Positions 55,301 through 64,000 of a DNA stretch of 64,000 nucleotides are shown in pieces. Numbering within the stretch: position 1 is the stretch's first letter; the number at the start of each line of letters is the position of its first letter. The stretch is from Heliopora coerulea (taxonomy: Eukaryota; Cnidaria; Anthozoa; Scleralcyonacea; Helioporidae). The notes beneath the pieces are model-generated. The model made no database searches. It saw nothing but the letters and a program-made list of their open reading frames with translations, and had not been told where the DNA came from. Both the position numbers and the translations under genes were made by a program. The DNA is taken from the NCBI GenBank assembly GCA_030142905.1, contig JASJOG010000008.1:2976001-3040000 (forward strand). Direction: 5' to 3'.

Positions 55301-58300
55301 ATTTCTAATTATGATTCACTTCAGTTTCACTTCAAGGCTCTAGTGAGTATAATGCATGTACTATGATGAAATCGCACATGTAACTGAGCCCTGCTCAGAG
55401 GTAAATAGGTAGGTCCAAGAGCATGAGCTACTCCGGTGGTATCAAGGTAAAAAAATTTTGAAGAGATCAAATTCCCTTCTTCATATCAACATTTACTACA
55501 GACAAGAAAGAATGTTACTAAGAGCTAAAACACCCGTACAATCCACAAAACATTATCGAAGGTTCGGTTTTACAAATTCGTGCCGATAGAATATGTAATC
55601 TACATCTTCTCTCAGTCATGTGATACCCTGGATATACAAAAACGAAAAAAACCCCAGAGTAAATATGATTTTTGAGGCATTTGTAAAAACGTCCTTTACA
55701 CTCGAATCTATGGGTTTCATGGGCCGGAGTGTTCACCTACACAACGTCAGTTTCTCCAGTGTTTCCGTTGGATGCGTCGACCATTCCACTTGGGCTATTA
55801 ACTCTTGTTTATGTCAGTAAAGTGAGCAAATGTGCAAGAGCAAATCGAAAAAGAAGTCAATTGTAAAGTGCAGTGGCCAATGGACAAGTGTAAGTGTTGT
55901 AAGCCCTGTCCCCCGTCTACAGCTTTTATGCTGCACCACTTCATGATTATCTTAAGTACCAAACCTAAAACACGTACACTAAAATTTTTAATCTAAAATA
56001 ACTTCCTCCTCAAATTTTCTTGTTAGAGGGAAGGAACCAAAAGAAAATCCTCGTCAGAAGGCTGATGAACTCTTACCATGTGAGATCAAACATTTAATAA
56101 TGATTGCACAAGCACGACGCCAACACTTGATCTCAGTATTTTGGAGACTGTCACTATGACGAGTGAGCCCGCAATGCCCCATAGCTCGGACAATCAAAAT
56201 TACCTAAAACGTCTGGAATTTGGTACAGACTATTTTCAGGGCTTGACACTAACTTTTTACAACACTTTCCACTTTGGAAAGTAGGTTTCAAATTTTACTT
56301 TCCATTTCAAAATCTTATTTCCCAAAACGAAGGGCACACTTGCTAAGTGCTAACCATGATAAATTAATAATAACAAAAAAATTCTTCCCCACGTCTCATT
56401 ACCTTCAGACTTCAGTAATTTTCGAAGACTGAATGTCGTTTTCGGGTGGTGCCTTATTTTCTGCCCACTTTTTTCATTTAATCCTTTTTTACCGTAAGAT
56501 TTACTTTCCAGTTTAGCCCAAAATTTACTTGCCAGATCGGGTAAGTATTTTGGTTCCTTTTTTGATTTTTTACTTTCCAAGAAGTAAATTTATTTTCCAA
56601 TGGAAAGCGGGTAAGTGTTAGTGTCAGGCCCTGATTTTAATCTTAAAATAGGAAATTTTGTGGGTGTTTTGTAGATTCTGCATTTTCAAGATGTACGTTA
56701 TGTGTTTCTGCAAAAATGTACGCCAGTTAGTTACTCACTGGCCTTCGAGTTAAGCCTTCTTGTAGTCTCCAATATTGTCGATCTAACTCATCCATTCGTT
56801 GTTGACGTTGGATTTCCAGAGTAGCTCCATGAATTCTCCCTTCGTTAGCTGGGGCAGACGACCGAAAGAATGCGCCAAATATCCTACCGGCCAAATTACT
56901 TATACTGTCAGGAAGTTTGAGCCAACGTTGAACATAAAATATGTTAAAATGACAAACTACCCCAGCAGCCTAGACAAAATCAAAGATTAAATCAACGTGT
57001 ATTTGAACTAGTCACTAATCAGTTTCAATTCTTTTAGAACAAGTCAAACCAGACACGGTGAGATACTATTTCTTCAGTGGCTAGTAAATGGTGGAAGGGA
57101 AATTGCGAGTGTAAATAAATAAGCGAAAGTCATTGGAGAGACTAGCACAAAGCCTTTCTTAGAAATCAAACACATTCCACTGGATACCTGGTCGAAATAT
57201 TATGCCGCTAGCAGGTTGGAACATAGGATTATTAGTTTTTTTAACCTCTTAAATAAAGAATATCAGTGAGATCTATGTGAGCTACCTTGATGTAAGTTGT
57301 GTTACAAACCGGTATACGTTTACATGGACTTATTCCACTTGATTGCAACACGTTTTATTACGTTTCATACCATAAAAAGCCTCTTGGCAATAGTTTCAAG
57401 AACTTGCTACAGTGCTGCACATAGCACGTTGAAACAAACGTGTCACAGCTTATCCGTTTCATGCATACAGTTGTGGTAACGCAACAAATTACAGTAATAG
57501 AACAAATGAAAGAAAAAAGAAAAAAAGCTACCAATCATGTACGAAAGGACTAATTGATTACACATTACACGTGACGATTTTGTTACAACTTCTTAACAGG
57601 TTTGTTGCAATCCTGCAGCGGGTCATTCTTTCATAAAACCTGTGAGATTTCTGCCAAACGAGTAAAGAAGTCGTGAGAGGAATGCCCGGTTTGAGTTTTG
57701 AAAGCGCACAACCAAAATATTGTTTGTTCGACACACACAAAAAAATTAAGTTTATTCGTTTAATATGCTTCGTGTTTTCTGCTTTCCTTTTCACTTGAAA
57801 ACCGTATTACCACTTCCATGGAAAAATCAAGTATGTTTGCCAAAAATTATTAAAGGAAAGGAAACCTTACCAATCCGCTAATACCAGACACCAACGCGCC
57901 CCTGCTTAATAATAACATCTGGAAATAAAAAAAGACATAACTGAGCATAATATAACTGAATAAGAGGTTAGTGCGTGGGTAAAAATAAGAATATGCAAAT
58001 TAAAACATACAAAAGTTAAGTACAAGAATAACCGAACAATGGTTCATGAACAGAGTATAGCTACACGGGGTGGACAAAAAAAAGTGGCCATCCGCAAAAA
58101 TACAGTCAATTTGGTATAACTGTCACAGGAAGAACAGAAATTAAACAAAAGTGTACATTTTTAGAATGTTTTCTTGGAGATCTGTTTAAAAAGCTTTTGA
58201 CATATAAATTTTAAGTGCTGACTTGGAACACACATCAATTCTTCATACTTTCTATGATAATGTCTTAGGCAAAACATAGTGCATTTTCTCCTATTTCTTT

Positions 58301-61300
58301 CAAATTGGATGATATGAACTTGTCTATAAAATCATCAAAATATCATGCATCCCATAATATTTAGTTGATAACTTAAGTACAAAACATTATAAGCCGAAAT
58401 GACAGTTACATGTGCAATGTTTTAATTGGGGTTTCATGTTAAAAGAAAGTCGGTGCTGAAAAGTCTGAGATGAACATTGGAAGAAATCATGAAATTCTTG
58501 GGTTGCTTTAAGCTGGAGTAACCACATTTACAGTTTCAAAAAAATTCAACACGAACTATTCTGGGGAAAAAAAAGAAAAAACCCCCTAAAAAAAACAACT
58601 TTGCATTAAGGTAAATTGAGTGGAGATTGCATTCGTGATTTTGGTTCTGGCTGGAAACTACGGATCGACGTGACCATTTAATTATCAAAACTTCCAGATC
58701 ATGCACCCCAACCAAACATCAGCTAGCTAGTAAGTTAGCAGCTCAGACAGGGGTCACATTTTCCGCCAAAGCCGTTAATTACTTCTTGAAAGAGAGAGAT
58801 ATCAAATGGTGAAAAAATATCCAAGAAACCATTTGTGAGTGAGAAGAATCGTTTACCGTGGTTATCATTTGCTCGTGAGTACATTAGTAGGAATATCGAT
58901 AAATGGGAATGGGTTCTCCTAAATCCTATTGAAAATTTATGGGCTGACTTGGACTGATTAACAAGACCAAAAGTTGGAAAATGAAAACAAACTTTTTGCA
59001 GCAATCAAAAATGTATTGCAAGTAATCACCGAAAAATACTTGCATCAGCTTATTCGAAGCATGCCTCGGTGCAAAGCTGTGATCAAATTGAAGGGAGTGC
59101 CAGCTAATTTTTTAAAGGTATATCCAGTAGGTATGTATTTGAATTACTGTTGTTGTTGTAGACATTTGTAAATAAACTTGATTGGTGATTGTGAGAAGAA
59201 ATTCGCGAGAGTCAAAATGAATAACATCAGAGATGTACCAGGAATTTGTGAACTATAATACAATTGAAAACTGCTTAACATTTGCGTATTTTAAAAACCA
59301 GTGATTAAAATTAAGATTCAAGATAATATTTGATATTATTTCGACGTATACATCCTAAAACGATCATTCTTAACCACGTCCGTTCATCCTGTGATGATTA
59401 TGTTATGTTAACCATAATTTCTCAGGATAGCCACTTTTTTTGTCCACCCCCTGTATATTGAACAATATACATGCATATACTATTTTAAATAAAGCTGAAA
59501 CACACTGAAAAGACGTCGAGTTCAGTTGACCAAAGTGACCACGCATGTGTACGTGGGAACAAAAAGCACGAGAACATGCAAAAATACATGAAGACGACTC
59601 AAAAGAAAAATTGAGTTGAACCTCTCATAGTGCCTATGCGTTCCTTGTAAGGGATCACCTATCTCAAGGGACCTTTAATCTACAATCCCACAACTCTCCC
59701 GATCAAATTAATGTAATTGAAACCTCCCTCAAGTAACCATTTTATGGGCATTGTAACCTCTCTGAAGTAACCGTTTTGGGACAGAATCGAGTAAAACAAA
59801 CACTACAATTTAATTAATTTGATTTCAAATTAGTTTGAATGTCCAATAAGCGATCATGAGTCGAGGACAAGGATTAGTACACACCGTACCAACTTTCCTA
59901 GTACGCGTGATCTCAGCAGGAGTTTCAAATGATCAACACAATGAAAACACTGTCGAAACTAAGTAGACCAGTAGACCGAACATTTATAAATAAATCTGAC
60001 ACATGTACTCTAATATGGCGTACATAACCAAATCCATTATGACAGATGGTAACAGCAATATAGGCAATTGTAGGTGTCTTAAGTCTTTGCTACTACTGTA
60101 TATTAAATCTTATCTGACAAGAGTCCAGACTTCCCCTAGTCTCTCGTAAGCGACTATCTCCGGAAAGCGACCAAGTTTCCTTGATATTTTAGGTACATTT
60201 TACGACTGGTTCAACCGACAGCGTGGCGATACCTTCATTTTTTTGGCCTTCTGGGAACTGAAAACACAGCTAAGGTGAATTTTGACCAGGGGAGTAAACC
60301 TACGAGTTAAATTATGTACTTTAAGACCTCTGATATCGACATCGTGGCATTCAATAAATTTTGTGTAATATTTCTGGTATTAGTGTTATCAAATCAGTAA
60401 AATAAGGCGGGTATAGTCCCCTCCAGATCCCCCTGGCCACGCCAGTGTATAACCCAATCTAAGTCCTATATTACATAGAAAAAACGAACAGTTCAATACC
60501 TGAAGTCCAATGATATACGTCAATAATTTTCCCGTCACTGGAATCAGACCAAAAAAGTTTGACGAAGCAGTCGCGGGAACCGACAGAAAAAACGGCACGA
60601 ACAGACTAAAAATAATTCCAAACCTGCGCACAAAACACAATGAGAAGAGCCACAAATAGAAACAGTCATTTAATCTGTCTCGTTACTGGATTGAAACCTG
60701 TACTTCTCTAAAGGGATTGGGCGGCACCTCTTTTCCAACGAAACTGGATGAGACATCGAAATTTGGTGTATAAAAATACCAATAACACTATGACAGCAAG
60801 CAATAATCAATACCTAACATTGAAAATAGACCAGAAGCGTCGGCCGGTTGGTTGCTAGGTCGGAAGGAAGGAAGGAAGAAAGGGGAATAAATGCAATAGG
60901 GGATAAAGGGGAATAAATCCAGTAGGGGAATAAATGAAAATGGTCTATATAAAATCACTAAAATATTAGGAATCGTGAAAAACTACCAACACAAAGATTC
61001 AGAGAATTACGAATGGTACGGTCCAGCCGGAATTTCTCCAGGTTTTATATCTGCATTCGCCACAATGGTCAGCGTTGCATACTGTATGCCAGCTCTAATG
61101 AGGGATGAGGCAATGAGGTGGTTCTAAATAAAAATTCAAAAGTAAATAATTGTTATAAAGAAACACTGCATTTATTATAAGTTATGCTGACTAACCGTGT
61201 AATGGTTTCACTTTCGCTTGATGAACCTTCATCTGTCATCCGTCATTTTGAGTTGTTTGGTAAACGGTGATATTTATACAACGTAAATGGATTCTATTTC

Positions 61301-62839
61301 TTTAAACGTGATATGGTTAAGACCAAAAATGGCCGAGGGCTGATACATTTCCATTTTAATAACACTTTAATCACATGCTCCAATATAAACATTGACTCAG
61401 ATTTAGCCACATCAGTTTATTTGCAAAGACATAGAAACCGTTTTCATTAAATTTTCAATGCCCTTATTTCCTAGATTAATACCCTACAATTGATGTACCA
61501 GCTCACAAAATGCCGGTATCATCTCACCAGATATTTTCGGCTTTGAACATTTAAGAGCCATATATCACTTCCTTTATATTTTATTTTTAGGACTATGACA
61601 AATCCAGCACTTTGCTCATTGAAAAACCACATTTTAGTTTTCGTCAAAAAGAAATAAGTACAATGATAATGCCACAGAAGGCTAATGATGATTGATTACT
61701 CAAGATCGGATTTAGAAATTTGACGATATAAAGAATACTACATGGTGTTTATAATTGAACTAATGACCTTAGCACCGTCGAGCAGACGTCACTAAGTAGG
61801 GAAGAGGCGATCGAAAATGATCCAATGCATCGATCCGATTTGTTCCGATCCGATATAAGGATGAATAGTGAACCACAATTCTTGATAGAGTACAGGTAGT
61901 TGAATAGAGGTGGAGATGTCAGAACAACCCATATTAACAAACTCGGCACAGTTCGTACAACAGCAGCTTCGATAAGTAGCTGAACAAGATTTTTAACATG
62001 CATGAAAATGCTTTTAATAAATAAGTAACCAACTTATTGTTTTAAAAATGATAATCGAAGTCAAACAAAAATTACTACTAAACTTGTGCTTAGTGACGTG
62101 TAACAAGAGACCAATTAGATGTGCCTATCGTTTTTGAAAAATACCGCGGGTCTTCTACTGATAACAGTCTTATATCTACACGTATGTACTTGAGTGGACT
62201 TGCCCAACTAAACTAAAGATCTTGCTCATTTAGTGAAGTAAAATTTGACTGTACTGATTTGTCCAGAAGTTGATGTTTTTGTTGACAAGCTAAAGGGAAA
62301 AAAGAAGTAGCTGCTAGTTACGGGTATCCAATAATTGCTGTCATGATCGGCCGATGACTTATAACCAGGAAGTTGCCGACCATCGACTATTACCGATTAA
62401 TTTCCGATTAAGGTTCGTCCCTTGCTCTACGAGGGCCTGCGAAAGAGAATAAGTACAATGCAGAGCACTATACTAAAGCTTATACGTTCACGTTTTTAGT
62501 TTTGAAAGGGTTTTCTTTAGTATATACATGTTCGTTAAATATTCTTCCATAAATTCGATTGATTTTTCTGGCTATGCAACATTATGAACTACTTTTAAGA
62601 TAAAAGCAATGATATTTGAATATCAATGCAAAGTCCTAATTGCAAATCAGTACTCTATAAAGAAATAATCCTGTATTCAGACAAGAACTCACAACTATCT
62701 TAATGTACCATCTACTTACGGCAAATTTGGTTGATCCATATCGATGTTCAAACATCCTAAAGCTGTACAGCAATATGGATCCAAAAACCAGATTCTTCAC
62801 ATTGGAGTAATAAAAGTTTCGGGTTATGGCGCAAAATAC
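52390..62839 (-). CDS. UBAC2: UBAC2, rhomboid-like ER membrane protein with UBA domain (5'-partial, seven exons)
   Basis: UBAC2 is a multi-pass, protease-dead rhomboid relative of the ER that binds ubiquitin through a C-terminal UBA domain and takes part in ER quality control and UBXD8 retention. Coding exons (minus strand): 62839-62720, 61123-61020, 60623-60500, 57918-57871, 56969-56739, 55172-55029, 52497-52390. All have AG/GT borders and matching phases (0,0,2,0,0,0,0 at the exon starts), giving 292 residues. Landmarks: LLYSFRMFEHRYGSTKFA, IQYATLTIVANADI, FSLFVPFFLSVP, TYIIGLQ, ISGL, WLKLPDSISNLAG, HGATLEIQRQQRMDELDRQ, TEVSEEQ, and the UBA segment VQRLIEMGFTRQAVLQAL, SNNDMAVAMNILLAE. Human UBAC2 has 344 residues; the missing ~55 N-terminal ones should lie beyond 62840, probably off the right edge. 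Confidence 0.95.
52498..55028 (-). other. UBAC2 intron before the UBA exon
   Basis: 2.5 kb with no second gene that I can support. It includes a run of diverged ATTCTACTCCACTCC units at about 53030-53095. The short ORFs in it (60-86 codons) are chance. Confidence 0.75.
55173..56738 (-). other. UBAC2 intron with hAT-like MITE
   Basis: Donor CCA|GTGAGT, acceptor CCATAACAG. Holds the palindromic element at 56237-56633. Vertebrate UBAC2 has extra residues (a NWNRL-type stretch) near this junction, so a small exon could be hidden here; I did not find one. Confidence 0.7.
56237..56633. repeat. MITE in UBAC2 intron, 397 bp
   Basis: Ends CAGGGCTTGACACTAAC and the complement of CAGGGCCTGACACTAACAC, flanked by ATTTT on both sides (56232-56236, 56634-56638). 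Many TTACTTTCCA/GGAAAGTA words pair internally. CAGGG ends with a ~5-bp duplication fit some hAT subgroups. Confidence 0.7.
58064..59453 (+). mobile_element. internally deleted Tc1-like transposon, 1390 bp
   Basis: Termini CACGGGGTGGACAAAAAAAA + GTGGCCATCC (left) and the complement of CAGGGGGTGGACAAAAAAAG + TGGCTATCC (right), ~30 bp each, flanked by TA (58062-58063, 59454-59455). Carries a + strand transposase relic lacking the catalytic core. Its orientation is opposite to the host gene. Confidence 0.92.
58653..59117 (+). pseudogene. Tc1-like transposase relic, catalytic core deleted
   Basis: Recognisable pieces in order. DNA-binding region: RRDHLIIKTS, HQLASKLAAQTGVTFSAKAV, FLKERDI. A linker after a frame change: KKPFVSEKNRLPWLSFAREY. 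An abrupt jump from DKWEWVL straight to LNPIENLWADL, the motif with the third catalytic acid; about 110 residues with the first two catalytic Asps are missing. After a TGA the tail reads ENKLFAAIKNVLQVI, RSMPRCKAVIKLKGVPANF. Inactive. Confidence 0.85.
60624..61019 (-). other. UBAC2 intron with simple repeats
   Basis: 396-bp intron. At ~60860-60950 it has GGAAGGAAGGAAG and a degenerate repeat of AGGGGAATAAATG(A/C)A units. Confidence 0.85.
61124..62719 (-). other. UBAC2 intron
   Basis: 1.6 kb, donor GCC|GTAAGT, acceptor TTTTTATTTAG. No repeat boundary or coding sequence supported inside; an 84-codon minus-strand ORF at 61749-62003 is chance. Confidence 0.8.
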
Positions 62840-63595
62840 CTAACAATGTAAAAATATTTAATAATCGTATCACTTACATGTATAGCACATTTTAATGAGT
62901 TAATATACATACAATCAGTCCGCAGTTTTATCTCACAGAACAGTCCCTGTAAAAGCAAAATGTAGTGACCCTGATCAGATTTGTTGCTGTCAGTGCGGTT
63001 GTGGAGAACAAGCTCTCCACATACAACCTGATGCAACAACGGCATGCGTGATATACAATTATGATAACCAAGTCCAACTCTTGGCCTTCTGGTAGTACTT
63101 GGTAGTACTGTGTTTTTGCAGACAGGAGAAATGGCTCGAAAGGGGTACCCTGGCGTCCTAAAATCATACGCTTCAGTGAGTTGGGGATCGTAAGCCCTGA
63201 CCGTGAGGACCACTTGATAAAAAGAAAACTCAGATTCCAGCGACGAGCAGGTGCAACCCGTAAGCCATGACCACCTAATGCTGGTAACACGACAGAAAGT
63301 AACGGCGTTTGTATCACATCAAAGCCTCGTATGAGTGAAAGAAAATGGCTACTGAAGTTATCGCAGATAACGATGTTAAGGAAACCGGAAAGTTATGTGA
63401 AGGTGTCTCGTCCAGCAGGTGTTGTGTGGCACTGCAGCATAGGCTTCGTCCTCTACAAGATAATGTGGTTGACTAAAGGTAGAAATGGTCATTTGAACGA
63501 AACCATTTGAACGAAAATAAAGGACCAATCAGGACGTTTTTCTATACCTCGCATTTATATATACATATATTTATATGTATACATAAAAATGTATA

Positions 63596-63641
<46 letters not shown>

Positions 63642-63696
63642 CCAGAAGACAAAATTTTGCTGTCGCTACTCTGAGTTTCACGCGCTCAGGCGATCA
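62840..63696. other. UBAC2 5' intron, no exon found
   Basis: Upstream of the first visible UBAC2 exon. Two overlapping 129-codon minus-strand ORFs (62824-63317) include GGHGLRVAPARRWNLSFLFI, a translation I associate with dispersed repeats rather than a gene. The upstream UBAC2 exon, which should encode the first transmembrane segment, is not here as far as I can tell. Confidence 0.5.
63600..63637. repeat. (TA)n microsatellite
   Basis: About 18 TA units, preceded by TATATAC/ATATATTTATATG variants from 63556. Confidence 0.9.
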
Positions 63697-63700
63697 TCAG
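63675..63700 (-). other. hammerhead-like hairpin motif
   Basis: Minus strand: CTGATGAT, CGC-CTGA-GCG hairpin, then CGTGAAAC. CUGAUGA is intact, but stem II is short and the GAAA is displaced. Confidence 0.35.
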
Positions 63701-64000
63701 GCAAACCGAGCAGGAGTGCTTTATCGGGATTTCAAACACGAGGCAATAAATGAGTGTTTTAGACTCGATAAAGCACCAACTGCGAGTTTTTTAAATGTCT
63801 TATGAAATTCACCTCTTAATACGCTAATTCGCGAAGAAAGTTTGGAAATTTATCTTTCGTAAGCTGAAAAAATTGAACTTCTTCTTCACATATAAAGGCA
63901 CATATATCTTTATCATATATATAGATCCGACACGCTTGTTATTTCCTTTTGTTTTTTCCTCATGAATTTTTAATGAATTTTATAAATATATTTCTAAATT
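63697..64000. repeat. dispersed repeat family B, copy 2 (runs off the window)
   Basis: Matches 18647-18960 along its length with an insertion of TATA-rich sequence at ~63890-63925. Shared words include GAGCAGGAGTGCTTTATC and TCGCGAAGAAAGTTTGGA. Confidence 0.75.

Larger units (their letters stand above)
57919..60499 (-). other. UBAC2 intron with Tc1 element
   Basis: 2.6-kb intron (donor CAG|GTATTG, acceptor TTTCCAG). It hosts the Tc1 remnant at 58064-59453 and, at ~60405-60446, a terminus-like CCCCCTGGCCACGCCAGTG segment of another hAT-like end. Confidence 0.8.

Noticed and set aside
62824..63317. two overlapping 129-codon minus-strand ORFs upstream of UBAC2
   Set aside because: They overlap in different frames, do not join in phase to the UBAC2 exon at 62839, and contain a translation typical of dispersed repeats.

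Overview
This is eukaryotic, AT-rich, repeat-dense nuclear DNA with spliced genes. Two conserved metazoan genes can be read exon by exon, and the rest is mostly transposon debris. The mix (an NCK adaptor, UBAC2, a Ty3/gypsy element with CsRn1-type features, a Penelope-like element, a Crypton-type recombinase relic, Tc1/mariner, hAT and many MITEs) points to an invertebrate animal. A cnidarian such as a stony coral is my best guess from general experience, not proven by the window.

Host genes. (1) An NCK-type adaptor (SH3-SH3-SH3-SH2) lies on the + strand in two coding exons, 33647-34540 and 37043-37273, giving a 374-residue protein. Its intron splits the SH2 domain and has been filled by MITEs, one nested in another. 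(2) A UBAC2 orthologue (rhomboid-like ER membrane protein with a C-terminal UBA domain) lies on the - strand in seven short exons between 62839 and 52390. About 55 N-terminal residues are missing, probably beyond the right edge. None of its exons forms a long ORF, but every splice site and phase fits.

Mobile elements, left to right: a tRNA-derived SINE and a broken Tc1 element (about 8.1-9.9 kb), both inside one half of a palindromic MITE; a Penelope-like element with RT and GIY-YIG domains and an inverted 5' duplication (13.7-15.1 kb); a hAT-like element carrying a mariner relic (20.06-21.04 kb); MITEs at 19.1, 25.3 and 27.9 kb; a 112-bp-arm palindrome (32.6 kb); a Crypton-type tyrosine recombinase pseudogene (40.8-42.5 kb); a CR1/L2-like LINE fragment (42.6-44.1 kb, - strand); a nearly complete gypsy element (44.26-48.46 kb, - strand) with 178-bp LTRs about 98% identical and a 4-bp target duplication, but with the RT catalytic YxDD region deleted; and, inside UBAC2 introns, a hAT-like MITE (56.2 kb) and an internally deleted Tc1 element (58.06-59.45 kb).

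At least four loci of one ~425-bp palindromic MITE family (~29.0, ~35-36.5, ~38.3, ~50.0 kb), plus an interrupted half at 8.1-10.1 kb, tie the window together. A recurring small motif, CTGANGA-like core, short hairpin, then GAAAC, appears at about eight places, one of them just downstream of the Penelope ORF. It resembles the hammerhead-ribozyme motifs known from Penelope-like elements. The remaining intergenic stretches, especially 21-25.3 and 25.9-27.9 kb, show no gene I can support.
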